DNA of 64,000 nt from Nitrospiraceae bacterium (GCA_020632595.1 JACKFF010000001.1:372001-436000), one strand, 5' to 3'. Counted from the stretch's first letter, positions 8,972-18,864 are shown. Notes: generated from the sequence alone by a model not told the origin. A program made the numbers and translations.

Positions 8972-9633
8972 GAAGGCTCCACGCATAGCAACTCCGCCAC
9001 GATGGACGACCCTCCCTTTACTTTCTCGCCAACTTTGACTTGAATGGCACTGTCGTGAGGAAGATACAAATCCATTCGAGATCCAAACCGGATAAGTCCA
9101 AACCGTTCACCTGCCTCAACCTGTTCACCGGGAGTGACCCAACAGACAATTCGTCTGGCAATTAACCCGGCAATTTGAACACACAGTATTTTTTTCCCAT
9201 CGGAGCGCCTGAGCATTAACGCATTTTGCTCATTTTCCGCTGAAGCCTCCGAACGACTGGCTACTAAAAACTTCCCGGGGGCATAGACGACATCCTGTAG
9301 TACTCCTGCAGCCGGCATCCGGTTAATGTGGACATTGAATACATTTAAAAAAATGCTGATTCTGATACTGGGCTCTTTGAGGAATCGGTGCTCGAATTCC
9401 TCTTCTACCGCTACGACCGTCCCATCCCCTGGAGACACAATCAGGTTTTTCCCCTGGGGAATCGTTCTGACCGGGTTTCTAAAAAACCAGGCGGTAAACA
9501 GGGTTAACGATCCCATCAGACAAGTGAGCCAGACCGATCCGGCCACCCAAGACCCAAGCGTCAGAAGCCCTCCCCCTGCGATAAAAGGGATGCCTTCTTT
9601 GGCAACAGGAACACCTTTTGCCTGATCAGCCAT
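8968..9633 (-). CDS. psd: Phosphatidylserine decarboxylase proenzyme
   Basis: Psd decarboxylates phosphatidylserine to phosphatidylethanolamine. At 221 residues it is the short, archaeal/Gram-positive-like type. It has an N-terminal hydrophobic region (about 16-45), the block IVSPGDGTVV, the IFLNVFNVHINRMP segment and the C-terminal self-cleavage site in RFGSRMDLYLP. There the Gly-Ser bond would break to form the pyruvoyl group; the flanking sequence differs from the LGST of the E. coli enzyme. The gene precedes pssA with a 4-base overlap and follows ilvC by 33 bp. Confidence 0.94.
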   Translation of the reverse strand: MADQAKGVPVAKEGIPFIAGGGLLTLGSWVAGSVWLTCLMGSLTLFTAWFFRNPVRTIPQGKNLIVSPGDGTVVAVEEEFEHRFLKEPSIRISIFLNVFNVHINRMPAAGVLQDVVYAPGKFLVASRSEASAENEQNALMLRRSDGKKILCVQIAGLIARRIVCWVTPGEQVEAGERFGLIRFGSRMDLYLPHDSAIQVKVGEKVKGGSSIVAELLCVEPS

Positions 9634-9666
9634 TGGGAATGGGTCTCACGTTCGGCAACCTTCTCA

Positions 9667-10683
9667 TCAATTTTTTTGTTTATCCACAAGCTGATCTTTT
9701 TGCAGCCAGGGCATCATCCCTCGCAGCCGTGAACCAACCTCCTCAATGGGGTGCTCCTCTCCTCTTCTCAAGAGAGCATTATACACGGGCCGGTTCGCTT
9801 GATTTTCCAGCACCCACTCTCTGGCGAATCGACCGCTTTGGATCTCTCCTAAAATCTCCTTCATCACTTTCTTCGTTTCATCGGTCACCACCCGTGGCCC
9901 TCGTGTCACATCGCCATATTTAGCGGTCGTGCTAATAGAATAGCGCATATTGGCGATACCACCCTGATAGATCAGGTCCACGATGAGCTTCACTTCATGT
10001 AAACATTCGAAATAGGCCATCTCAGGCGAATAGCCTGCTTCGACCAAGGTTTCAAATCCTGCCTGAATCAGTGAGGTAAGCCCTCCACATAAGACCGCCT
10101 GTTCTCCAAAAAGATCCGTTTCCGTCTCTTCTCGAAAAGTTGTTTCAATGACACCAGCTCTGGCTCCGCCAATCGCACAAGCATAGGCCAATCCGACCTT
10201 AGCTGTCTGCCCTCCCGGATCCTGGTGAATGGCTAACAAGCACGGTACGCCCGTCCCCTTGGTATATTCCGACCTGACCAAATGCCCGGGACCCTTCGGA
10301 GCCACCATAAACACATTCACGTGGCTGGCAGGTTGAATTTGCCCAAAATGAATATTAAAACCGTGCCCAAAGGCCAGATAAGCTCCTTGTTTTAAATTGG
10401 GACCAATATCTTTATTGTAGATGGCGGCTTGGGCTTCATCAGGAGCTAACAACATCACCACATCGGCACCTTTTACCGCATCCGCGGTCGGCATGACTTT
10501 CAACCCAGCCGCTTCCGCTTTGTTCCATGAGGAACCTTCCCGACAGCCCACGACCACTTGCAAACCACTATCCCGCATGTTTAAGGCATGGGCATGCCCT
10601 TGGCTGCCGAACCCCACGACGGCCACAGTTTTTTTGGCTAAAATCTGTCGATCTGCGTCTTTTTCATAATAAATTTTCATCAT
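9667..10683 (-). CDS. ilvC: Ketol-acid reductoisomerase (NADP+), class I
   Basis: IlvC converts 2-acetolactate and 2-aceto-2-hydroxybutyrate to the dihydroxy acids of valine, leucine and isoleucine synthesis. The 338-residue length is that of the short class I enzyme. The Rossmann loop VVGFGSQGHAHALNMRDSG lies near residue 22 and the cofactor-specificity loop CREGSSW near 49. The acidic/Glu metal site is in EETETDLFGEQAVLCGGL (about 190), with the later FECLHEVKLIVDLIYQGG block. Two ATGs abut at the start. It follows ilvN by 93 bp. Confidence 0.96.
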   Translation of the reverse strand: MMKIYYEKDADRQILAKKTVAVVGFGSQGHAHALNMRDSGLQVVVGCREGSSWNKAEAAGLKVMPTADAVKGADVVMLLAPDEAQAAIYNKDIGPNLKQGAYLAFGHGFNIHFGQIQPASHVNVFMVAPKGPGHLVRSEYTKGTGVPCLLAIHQDPGGQTAKVGLAYACAIGGARAGVIETTFREETETDLFGEQAVLCGGLTSLIQAGFETLVEAGYSPEMAYFECLHEVKLIVDLIYQGGIANMRYSISTTAKYGDVTRGPRVVTDETKKVMKEILGEIQSGRFAREWVLENQANRPVYNALLRRGEEHPIEEVGSRLRGMMPWLQKDQLVDKQKN

Positions 10684-10776
10684 GCACTCCTCATAAAGAT
10701 AATATAGTCCTTAGTCGTTCCGTCGATCGGGGTGGACGGATCCCCTCAGTCTAAAGGCAGATGTTGGTTGGCCTGA

Positions 10777-11298
10777 TTAATTCGCTTTCGCAAGCGGTCG
10801 GGATTGGGGTTGTGTCGAGCGTGTCGGTTCGCGCCCAATGGCAATCCTGCCGGTTCGTACCAGCTCTTTGATGCCAAGTGGCTGCAGGAGATTGATGATC
10901 GCCTGGACTTTCCTCACATCTCCAGTGACTTCAATGGTGTAGCTGGTAGGAGAGGAATCCAGAACATTAGCTCGAAAAATATCCGCAATGCGAAGAGCTT
11001 CCGCTCGATCCTCTGGCCGGGTATGAACCTTAATTAGCGCGGTCTCTCGTTCAACAAACTCGCTTTCGCTAATGTCAACGACTTTAATCACATCAATAAG
11101 TTTGTTCAACTGTTTCAAGATTTGTTCGATAATCGGATCATCCCCCTTGGTGACCAGGGTCATCATAGATACAGAGGGATCCAGGGTCGGGGCAACTGAC
11201 AAACTTTCTATATTAAAACCCCGTCCGCTAAAGAGACCGGCTACTCGGGACAAAGATCCGAATTTATTCTCTACCGTCAACGAAATAATGTGTTCCAT
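10777..11298 (-). CDS. ilvN: Acetolactate synthase small (regulatory) subunit
   Basis: This 173-residue regulatory subunit has an N-terminal ACT domain (MEHIISLTVENKFGSLSRVAGLFSGRGFNI, written here as a family block) followed by the ALS_ss C-terminal domain. The ACT domain binds the feedback inhibitor valine in homologues. It lies 22 bp after ilvB, consistent with stoichiometric co-expression. Other names for this gene are ilvH and ilvN; the sequence does not separate them. Confidence 0.95.
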   Translation of the reverse strand: MEHIISLTVENKFGSLSRVAGLFSGRGFNIESLSVAPTLDPSVSMMTLVTKGDDPIIEQILKQLNKLIDVIKVVDISESEFVERETALIKVHTRPEDRAEALRIADIFRANVLDSSPTSYTIEVTGDVRKVQAIINLLQPLGIKELVRTGRIAIGREPTRSTQPQSRPLAKAN

Positions 11299-11320
11299 AA
11301 CACCCTTTTATGGTTGTACT

Positions 11321-13096
11321 CTAAGCTGTGATGACAGAATCCGAATCCGCCTGAGTACCAATTTTTTGCATGGCATTGGGCTTCTTTAAGTCCGGAGGAT
11401 CTGCTAATAACATTTCATGATTACAGCCTCCGGCCGGAATCATGGGATAACAATTTTCAAACTGGTAGGTCGGGACATCAATCACGACCGGACCCTTAAT
11501 GGAAAGCGCTTCACGAATGCCGCTATCCATTTCCGAAACCTTTTCAATTCGAATACCTGCAGCCCCATAGGCTTCGGCTAATTTCACAAAATCAGGAACG
11601 GTCCCCAGATAGCTTGACGCATACCGGCCCTCATAAAACAAATCCTGCCACTGCCGAACCATGCCATGGAAGCGGTTATTTATAATAAAAACTTTAACCG
11701 GTAGTTGCTCGACGACTGCGGTCGCCAACTCTTGAGTATTCATTTGAAAACTGCCATCACCGGCGACACACAGAACCAGTCGATCCGGAAACGCAGCTTG
11801 CGCACCCATCGCGGCCGGCAATCCAAAACCCATGGTCCCCAGTCCCCCTGATGTTAACCAGGATTGAGGATTTTGTAATTTAAAATATTGAGCTGACCAC
11901 ATCTGGTGTTGACCTACGTCTGTGGCCAAAATAGGATTTCGGTCGCTCGTCAGCTGATACAGGCGATCAATAAGAAATTGTGGCTTAATTTGTCCGTCAG
12001 GATCCTGATCATAGCGTAGAGGGTGCGCTTGCCTCCAGGCATTCAGTTGATCCCACCAGGGCTTTCTTTGCTCCTTTTGATTCCCATTCACCGTAGCCCG
12101 AAGAATATTATTCAATTCGATGAGTACTCGCTTACAATCACCGACAATAGGAATGTCTACCTGAATATTTTTCCGAATAGAGGTCGGATCAATATCGATG
12201 TGAATAATTTTCGCATCGGGACAAAACTCTGAAACCTTGCCCGTCACCCGATCATCAAATCGTGCCCCAACGGCAATAACCAGGTCAGAATAATGCATGG
12301 CCATGTTCGCGACATACGTTCCATGCATGCCCAGCATCCCCAGTGAAAGGGGATGGTTTCCGGGAAATGCCCCAAGTGCCATCAACGTCATATCCACCGG
12401 AATTTGCGTCAGCTCGGCCAGTTCTTTTACCTCCGGAGAGGCCCCGGATAACACGACTCCTCCACCCACATATAAAATCGGACGCTTGGCTTTCATGATC
12501 GCGTCCGCCGCTTGTTTAATTTTCCACCGACTTCCGTCGTACGTGGGATTATATCCGCGAATGGAAACAGCCGTCGGGTAATGAAAGTCCGCTTTATCGA
12601 GCGAAATATCTTTAGGAATATCGACTAAAACCGGGCCAGGACGACCAGTGGTGGCAATATAAAACGCCTCCTTAATCGTCTGTGCTAAATCTTTCACGTC
12701 CTTGACCAGGAAATTGTATTTGGTGCAGGGACGACTGAGACCGATGTTGTCGGCCTCTTGAAAGGCATCGTTGCCGATTAAGGCGGTCGGAACCTGTCCT
12801 GAAAAGACGACTATGGGAACTGAATCCATATACGCGTCCGCAAGTGACGTGATAACATTTGTCATGCCGGGACCGGAGGTAATCAGTGCCACACCGGGTT
12901 TCCCCATGGCTTTGGCGTATCCGACGGCCATAAACCCGGCACCTTGTTCATGTCGTGTCAGAATTACCCGAATATCTTTTTGCTGGTGCAAGACATCGAA
13001 TATTTTGAGAACCACTCCGCCTGGTAAGGCAAACATGGTTTTCACGCCCTCACGCTTTAATGCTTCCAAGAAGATTTCTGCACCAGTGATTTTCAT
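11321..13096 (-). CDS. ilvB: Acetolactate synthase large subunit
   Basis: IlvB is the thiamine-diphosphate- and FAD-dependent catalytic subunit that makes acetolactate and acetohydroxybutyrate. The protein (591 residues from ATG 13096) shows the catalytic Glu in LTRHEQGAGFMAVGYA, the FAD-region block GMLGMHGTYVANMAM and the ThDP/Mg motif GDGSFQMNTQELATA, closing with the INNRFHGMVRQWQ segment. The chosen ATG has AAGGGTGAG four bases upstream; an ATG-free extension of three codons is possible. It is the first gene of the long operon and diverges from bioF. Confidence 0.96.
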   Translation of the reverse strand: MKITGAEIFLEALKREGVKTMFALPGGVVLKIFDVLHQQKDIRVILTRHEQGAGFMAVGYAKAMGKPGVALITSGPGMTNVITSLADAYMDSVPIVVFSGQVPTALIGNDAFQEADNIGLSRPCTKYNFLVKDVKDLAQTIKEAFYIATTGRPGPVLVDIPKDISLDKADFHYPTAVSIRGYNPTYDGSRWKIKQAADAIMKAKRPILYVGGGVVLSGASPEVKELAELTQIPVDMTLMALGAFPGNHPLSLGMLGMHGTYVANMAMHYSDLVIAVGARFDDRVTGKVSEFCPDAKIIHIDIDPTSIRKNIQVDIPIVGDCKRVLIELNNILRATVNGNQKEQRKPWWDQLNAWRQAHPLRYDQDPDGQIKPQFLIDRLYQLTSDRNPILATDVGQHQMWSAQYFKLQNPQSWLTSGGLGTMGFGLPAAMGAQAAFPDRLVLCVAGDGSFQMNTQELATAVVEQLPVKVFIINNRFHGMVRQWQDLFYEGRYASSYLGTVPDFVKLAEAYGAAGIRIEKVSEMDSGIREALSIKGPVVIDVPTYQFENCYPMIPAGGCNHEMLLADPPDLKKPNAMQKIGTQADSDSVITA

Positions 13097-13231
13097 GATT
13101 CTCACCCTTTGGTTAATTTGACGACGGACGAAACCTGGTGTACCTCATCGTCCCGGTAAAGGCTCTCAAAAACCTCTCCGACAAAAAATATTCCCCATTT
13201 GTGGTAAATTTATTGAGTACATAAATAAACC

Positions 13232-13261
13232 ATTGTAATCATTATAATTTTTTCAAGTCAA
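13232..13261 (-). promoter_or_regulatory. Putative sigma-70-type promoter of the ilvB operon
   Basis: On the minus strand TTGACT (13256-13261) and TACAAT (13232-13237) are 18 bases apart in an A/T-rich stretch. That leaves an untranslated leader of about 130 bases before ilvB. The leader contains an imperfectly known hairpin with stem arms at 13126-13131 and 13148-13153 (GGACGA/TCGTCC), which could have an attenuation role. I could not read a branched-chain leader peptide in it. Confidence 0.4.
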
Positions 13262-13350
13262 TATTTATTGTAACAGGGTTGATCCCATTACGAAATACCT
13301 GTGGAGGACAGATCCTATAGGTAATATTTCAAAATCTTGCGGCCCTCTCA

Positions 13351-14511
13351 ATGTTTAGAGAAAACCTTCAGACCTTAGCGCAACAACATCTGTTGAGGGA
13401 ATTATCTCTCATCAACTCCCCCTCGGCTCCTGTTATTTCAGTGGAAGGGCGGGAAGTCCTGCTTTTTGCCTCCAATAACTATCTTGGGCTAGCCAACCAT
13501 CACCAGGTAAAAGATGCCGCCATGAAGGCCATCGAAAAATTTGGCGTAGGATCTGGAGCCTCACGGTTAATTTCCGGCAACATCACCCCTCATCACGTTT
13601 TAGAAGATGAATTGGCCGGTTTTAAGGAAACAGAGGCGGCTCTCACCTTTTCCTCAGGTTATGCCACCAATATAGGAGTCATACCGAATCTTGCTACGGC
13701 AGATAGCCTGATTTTAGCGGATCGGTTATGTCATGCCAGTCTGATCGATGGTTGCCGCCTCAGCCGGGCCACGCTACGAGTCTTCCATCATAACGATATC
13801 AGCCATCTCAAGCGCCTTCTGGCAACACCACGCTCACGGACTTCGACGCTCATTCTGACTGAAGGAGTGTTTAGTATGGATGGAGATGTGGCTCCGCTGC
13901 CCGAAATAGCCAGATTGGCAGAAGAGTATGGAGCCACCCTGCTCATTGATGACGCGCATGGCACCGGGGTCATGGGCGCAACCGGTCGAGGCACGGTGGA
14001 ACATTTTGGATTAGACTCCCGCCACATCCTGCAGATGGGTACGCTCAGTAAAGCCCTTGGGTCCAGCGGCGGTTTTATTGCCGGGCCAAAAGATTTCGTG
14101 TCCTATCTGGTTAATACCGCACGCTCATTTATCTATACCACCGCCCCACCACCCGCCGTTGCCGCAGCAGCGAGCGCAGCTCTGGCGGTCATCCGGCAGG
14201 AACCCCAACGCAGGATGATGCTCTGGCGCAATCGAGAGTTTTTGCATCACGGCTTAGTGACCATGGGATTCAAACTGACCGACACGCAGAGCCCTATTCT
14301 CCCGATCATGGTGAACGACCCGGAACTCGGGGTTCAGATGAGCCAATACTTACGAGCAGAGGGCGTGTGGATTCCGGCTGTCCGCCCCCCTACGGTCCCT
14401 AAAGGAACCAGCCGCCTCCGCATCACGGTTACAGCCGATCATTCTCTTGAGCACCTTGAGACCGCCCTCCGAGCACTACGGAAAGTAGGAACAGCCCTTA
14501 AGGTCCTCTGA
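13351..14511 (+). CDS. bioF: 8-amino-7-oxononanoate synthase (or related alpha-oxoamine synthase)
   Basis: BioF condenses pimeloyl-thioester with alanine, using PLP, in biotin synthesis. The 386-residue protein has FASNNYLGLANH near residue 40, GVGSGASRLISG, the PLP-site TLIDDAHGTG-type block (LLIDDAHGTGVMG, about 199) and the Schiff-base Lys in MGTLSKALGSSGGF (about 230). The related 2-amino-3-ketobutyrate CoA ligase (Kbl) shares these motifs; biotin synthase activity is the more likely assignment from length and start but no other bio gene is nearby. It is divergent from ilvB. Confidence 0.85.
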   Translation: MFRENLQTLAQQHLLRELSLINSPSAPVISVEGREVLLFASNNYLGLANHHQVKDAAMKAIEKFGVGSGASRLISGNITPHHVLEDELAGFKETEAALTFSSGYATNIGVIPNLATADSLILADRLCHASLIDGCRLSRATLRVFHHNDISHLKRLLATPRSRTSTLILTEGVFSMDGDVAPLPEIARLAEEYGATLLIDDAHGTGVMGATGRGTVEHFGLDSRHILQMGTLSKALGSSGGFIAGPKDFVSYLVNTARSFIYTTAPPPAVAAAASAALAVIRQEPQRRMMLWRNREFLHHGLVTMGFKLTDTQSPILPIMVNDPELGVQMSQYLRAEGVWIPAVRPPTVPKGTSRLRITVTADHSLEHLETALRALRKVGTALKVL

Positions 14512-14778
14512 GCGAAAGATTGCCCCATGAACTCTCCTTATTCCTGCCAGCTGATCCTGAAAAACGCCCTCTCCCTATGTCCTACATTTGAAATCCCAAG
14601 AGATCAATAATCCCCTCCATTCAAGAAAATCAAACGGTATTCCGACAAGATGAGCAGGAATTCCATGGCTTCGAGTTTTCCGGATTGCTTGATAAGGGTG
14701 CCTTCGTTTCAATGCGCCACGACAACCAAACCTACGCATTCATGACAAATTTTCGTTAAAAAAGTTAGGGTTTTTTGT

Positions 14779-16662
14779 ATGAATACACAACTGTTGCCTG
14801 GAAAAATTGAAATACAGGGAGAGATTGCCAAAGGCCAAACCGGTACCATTTACTATGGGTATGATCTCGAACTGCGGCAGGAAATGGCGATTAAAGTGTA
14901 TCATACCCATATCAATGGTCGGCTCATTCGTGGAAAAGCCTTCATCGAAAAAGCCAAATCGCTCCTTCGGTTAGAACACCCCAATCTCATTAAAATTTTC
15001 AAAGTAGAAGAGCAGGACGGCACCCCCGTCGTCTGCATGGAATTTTTTGATGCTCCCAGTCTCCAACACGTCATTCAGAATGAAGGGCCGCTTTCAGTCG
15101 AAAAAATGCTCTTACTCGCTCGTGAAATTGCGGAAGTGTTAGTTCACATCCACTTTCAAGGCATCATTCACGGCACACTCCATCCTGGACACGTCCTGGT
15201 CGGCCCTCAAGGACAGATCAAAGTCATGGATCTCGGATTATCTTGGATCCTGATGGACATCGTGAAAAACTGTGACGCTGAGTTACTCAGACCATTACCC
15301 TACCTGCTCCCGGAAACTGCCAAAAGCGAACTGCTGACCCTCGGCAGCGATTTGTATTGCTTGGGATTCATGATGTACGACATGCTCACCACGCGAGTGC
15401 CCTATTCCGGTCTTCCGAAGACATCGATTATGGGGAAACTGGCCTTCGACCAGGCTGACCCGATTTTTGACTTCCCCGACCATGTCCCGAAAGCCATCTG
15501 TGAGCTTATTCGCCAAATGACCCGGAATCAGTCCTCAGAACGGCTTCAAGATGCCACCCATGTCCTCACCATTTTAAATCAGCAATTGGCAAAATTTGCC
15601 CCTGAAGTTTTGATGCCCCCAGCGGCTCCTGCAGAACCTCAACCAACGCCGGAAATCCAAACAGCCATAATAGAGACACCGAGCCTTCCACCACAGGCAC
15701 CAGTATCAGTAACCCCTCCAAGCCAACCGCCTGCCATGACTCGGCCGAAACATTCCACCGACTATCAAGGAATACACCGAGCCAAGACCAGAAAAAAATT
15801 TGGTGTAATGATTGGAATCGCCTTACTTCTCCTTATTGGTAGCACAATAGGTTATATGTATAAGGAAGAGCTCGGCATCCCTTTCCTGGCATCGAATCAA
15901 CCTTGGGTCCCCGAGCAGCCACTCATCAACCAACCGGCTCCCAACGTTCAACCAACAGACTCATTCACGACCAGACCTCCTGACGACCCAATTTCTTCTC
16001 CGCTGAATACTTCAACGACCGGAATGCCGCAGGGGAAAACCGATGGCACACCAAATAGTGATACCTTAAACTGGGCAATCCCGCCCTCCCCTGCGCCAAA
16101 AACGGCGGTGACAGAGGATCACTCCTTGCAATCTGATGCATCACACCACCCGCAAACACCATTGACTTCTCCTACGGAACGCACCCGTGCACAATCTCCG
16201 AACCCGAGCCCACAACATATCTCTGAAGGCAACCAGGTTCCGGATCAACCAAACATTGAGCCACCCCAAGACCATTCCAACATAGCCAATCCACTATCTT
16301 CAAAAAAACCGGTTACTCCGGTCTCGGCCCCCACGCAGACAACAAATCCTCCAGCAACGGGGCCAAGAACTGTCCCCACGGTCACGGAGAAACCCGAGTC
16401 ACACTCTGAACAGTCTTCAGTAGTTTCCCCCAAGGGATCGCAACCCTCCCAGGACTCAACTGCTCCCTCCCCGAACTCCGAGTCGTTAGACAACGTGGAA
16501 AGCAAGGAACTCAAAGACATATTGGATTCGGTTCAGAGCCCTGAGAACGGAGCAGCCCTTTCCACCGATGGAACAAGTCCTATACTTCCTTCACCTCCGA
16601 ATCCCCCGTCTCTTACTCCTTCACCGAAAATCCCCCCTCTTTCATCTCCCGTATCCCCATAA
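14779..16662 (+). CDS. Membrane-anchored protein kinase-like protein, predicted pseudokinase
   Basis: Residues about 10-270 form a Hanks-type kinase fold: a Gly-loop region (GEIAKGQTGTIYYG), the VAIK-type Lys39 in MAIKVY, and DLG at 151-153 in place of DFG. The catalytic loop reads HGTLHPGHVLV where active kinases have HRDLKPENILL. The catalytic Asp is Thr133, the following Lys is His and the Asn is His138. Phosphotransfer is therefore unlikely. A transmembrane helix lies at about residues 342-361. The last 260 residues are Pro/Ser/Thr-rich, low-complexity and predicted extracytoplasmic. The gene stands alone with SD-poor sequence upstream; its partner is unknown. Confidence 0.85.
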   Translation: MNTQLLPGKIEIQGEIAKGQTGTIYYGYDLELRQEMAIKVYHTHINGRLIRGKAFIEKAKSLLRLEHPNLIKIFKVEEQDGTPVVCMEFFDAPSLQHVIQNEGPLSVEKMLLLAREIAEVLVHIHFQGIIHGTLHPGHVLVGPQGQIKVMDLGLSWILMDIVKNCDAELLRPLPYLLPETAKSELLTLGSDLYCLGFMMYDMLTTRVPYSGLPKTSIMGKLAFDQADPIFDFPDHVPKAICELIRQMTRNQSSERLQDATHVLTILNQQLAKFAPEVLMPPAAPAEPQPTPEIQTAIIETPSLPPQAPVSVTPPSQPPAMTRPKHSTDYQGIHRAKTRKKFGVMIGIALLLLIGSTIGYMYKEELGIPFLASNQPWVPEQPLINQPAPNVQPTDSFTTRPPDDPISSPLNTSTTGMPQGKTDGTPNSDTLNWAIPPSPAPKTAVTEDHSLQSDASHHPQTPLTSPTERTRAQSPNPSPQHISEGNQVPDQPNIEPPQDHSNIANPLSSKKPVTPVSAPTQTTNPPATGPRTVPTVTEKPESHSEQSSVVSPKGSQPSQDSTAPSPNSESLDNVESKELKDILDSVQSPENGAALSTDGTSPILPSPPNPPSLTPSPKIPPLSSPVSP

Positions 16663-16852
16663 GCACTGGCTCACAGTGCAAATTTTCAAAAACCCCATGC
16701 ATGAGTCAACCACAGAAGACCAATATGTCTGCCCCTTTCGGCCAGCAGGACGATTCCTCCACATTATGAGGTTAAAGGTTCCCAAAAAAACCGGACTTAA
16801 AATCCGTGAATGCACACCCACTACAAGTCCTAAACGGGAATAGGTAAGCAAC

Positions 16853-18379
16853 ATGTTAGCCAAAATTCAAAGCGTGGGATTAGTGGGATTAGAAGCCAAC
16901 CTCATTGAAATTGAGGTGGATATTGGTGGAGGCCTTCCACAATTTTCTATCGTGGGGCTACCCGATGCGACCGTTCGTGAAAGCCGGGACCGGGTTCGAT
17001 CGGCACTTAAAAACACAGGGTTTCATTTTCCTGCAAAAAAAATCACCGTCAATTTGGCGCCAGCCGGATTAAAAAAGGAAGGGGCAGGTCTCGAATTGGG
17101 GATTGCCATCGGCATTTTGGTAGCCGAAGGGGTCCTGTCACAAGAAGCCGTCACCTCCTACATTTTTGTCGGGGAACTGGCACTGGATGGCAGAATCAAA
17201 GCGGTTCCCGGGGCATTGTCCATGGCTATGGCCACCCGTCACCCCTTTTCATTGATCCTGCCTCACGACAATGCCTCGCAGGCTGCCGTGGTCGACCACG
17301 CCACTGTATTTAGCGTCTCTACCCTCCCTCAGGTGGTGGAATTTCTTCAGGGGGCACTCACGCTCCTTCCTGCAAAAAATACCTTCTCCATCGAGCCACC
17401 AGGACTTACCGCCACGGAAGAAGACTTTGCCGATGTAGTGGGACAATTTCAGGCCAAACGTGCCTTGGAGGTGGCTGCCGCTGGTGGGCATAATCTTCTC
17501 ATGGTAGGTCCACCGGGATCGGGGAAAACCATGTTAGCCCAACGGTTAACAGGTATTCTTCCACCCATGAGCTTTCAGGAATGTTTGGAAGCCAGTCAGG
17601 TCCATAGTGTGGCCGGAAACCTTCCACCTCATGCGGCCCTTCTTGCCAATCGCCCCTTTCGTGCCCCCCATCACACCATTTCAGAAGCCGGCCTCGTTGG
17701 AGGAGGATCCATTCCCCGTCCCGGAGAAGTCTCTCTGGCACATCATGGCGTCCTCTTTTTAGACGAGGCATTGGAATTTAAGCGGTCGCTCTTGGATAGC
17801 TTACGCCAGCCACTGGAAAATGGAACCGTCACACTGACCCGCGCACAGGCCAGCTTCACGTTTCCCGCTAAACTCATGTTGATCGTGGCGATGAATCCCT
17901 GCCCATGTGGATATTGCGGAGACCCTACCCATGAATGCATCTGTACGCCCTATCACATTCAACGATATCGAAGCCGTCTGTCCGGTCCACTCCTCGACCG
18001 GCTGGATATTCACATCGAAGTCCCCGCTGTCCCGGTCAAAGAACTATCGGGCAGAATAACCGGTGAAGCCTCTTCCGCCATTCGTCACCGAGTGATCCAG
18101 GCACGACAACGTCAGATCGACCGCTACCGTGCTGAGCAGACCCTCAACAATGCACAGCTCAAGCCTCGCTTGCTTAAAAAATATTGCCAACTGGATCAAG
18201 CCGGAAACACCCTGTTAGATCAAGCCGTCAGCCGACTAGGATTGTCCGCACGGGCCTATGGGCGGATTTTACGTGTGGCCCGAACTATTGCCGACTTAGG
18301 AGAATCGGTTATGATTTCTTCCACACATGTCGCCGAAGCGATTCAGTACCGAACATTCGATCGACCCATTCTGGCATAA
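16853..18379 (+). CDS. comM: YifB/ComM family Mg-chelatase-like AAA+ ATPase
   Basis: This 508-residue protein has the N-terminal ChlI/Lon-like domain (QFSIVGLPDATVRESRDRVR), a central AAA+ module with Walker A VGPPGSGKTMLAQRL (about residue 218) and Walker B HHGVLFLDEALEF (about 300), and a Cys cluster MNPCPCGYCGDPTHECICTP. A C-terminal Mg_chelatase_C domain closes it. ComM in naturally competent bacteria is a hexameric helicase that promotes branch migration during transformation; the gene is also common in non-competent species, so competence is not implied. A small membrane-protein gene follows 9 bp later. Confidence 0.93.
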   Translation: MLAKIQSVGLVGLEANLIEIEVDIGGGLPQFSIVGLPDATVRESRDRVRSALKNTGFHFPAKKITVNLAPAGLKKEGAGLELGIAIGILVAEGVLSQEAVTSYIFVGELALDGRIKAVPGALSMAMATRHPFSLILPHDNASQAAVVDHATVFSVSTLPQVVEFLQGALTLLPAKNTFSIEPPGLTATEEDFADVVGQFQAKRALEVAAAGGHNLLMVGPPGSGKTMLAQRLTGILPPMSFQECLEASQVHSVAGNLPPHAALLANRPFRAPHHTISEAGLVGGGSIPRPGEVSLAHHGVLFLDEALEFKRSLLDSLRQPLENGTVTLTRAQASFTFPAKLMLIVAMNPCPCGYCGDPTHECICTPYHIQRYRSRLSGPLLDRLDIHIEVPAVPVKELSGRITGEASSAIRHRVIQARQRQIDRYRAEQTLNNAQLKPRLLKKYCQLDQAGNTLLDQAVSRLGLSARAYGRILRVARTIADLGESVMISSTHVAEAIQYRTFDRPILA

Positions 18380-18388
18380 GGACATTTC

Positions 18389-18604
18389 ATGGAATCGTTT
18401 AAAGTGTTTCGATGGTGGTTCATGATTGGCGCCCTCATGGCACTGGCTGTCATCATGATTCAAGGCGGGATTCGCGATCTGATGCTGGCTAATGAACCTA
18501 TATGGGAAATCAAACTGGTCGAATTGGGACCGCCCATCTTTGGGGGAGGTCTCTTGGGTGGATGCATTGCCCTCATCCTGAATCGAATCAAGGATAAGTC
18601 CTAA
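18389..18604 (+). CDS. Small two-helix membrane protein of unknown function
   Basis: The 71-residue product has two hydrophobic stretches (residues about 9-27 and 46-64) joined by a short loop with acidic and Trp residues, and ends in a basic RIKDKS tail. ATAAGGACAT lies just upstream of the ATG as a ribosome site. It starts 9 bp after comM and is probably co-transcribed. I do not recognise the family. Confidence 0.6.
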   Translation: MESFKVFRWWFMIGALMALAVIMIQGGIRDLMLANEPIWEIKLVELGPPIFGGGLLGGCIALILNRIKDKS

Positions 18605-18864
18605 TTCCAGTTACGTGTGACGACCTCCCGGCACCCTCTCCCCCACATCCCAAGCGCGCTCAGAATTTAACGCTCAAAGCGTGTCTTCAGCCTGGGCGAA
18701 GGAAGGCGCGTTCAGTACTTTCCATAGGTATCCCTAAAACCATCCCGAGTTGCCACACGTGTTTTCAACACTCATCCAAGGAACATTTCCTCTAGCCACC
18801 AGGCTGATCCGGTCAGTACAATACGGTTCAGTTCTGAGTCGATTCACTGAAGAAAAAAGGAGGC

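Noticed and set aside
14625..14760. Open frame before the pseudokinase (QENQTVFRQDEQEFHGFEF...)
   Set aside because: The frame has no ATG/GTG/TTG start in place and no ribosome site; 53 codons without stop is not rare. Could be a decayed gene but not supported.
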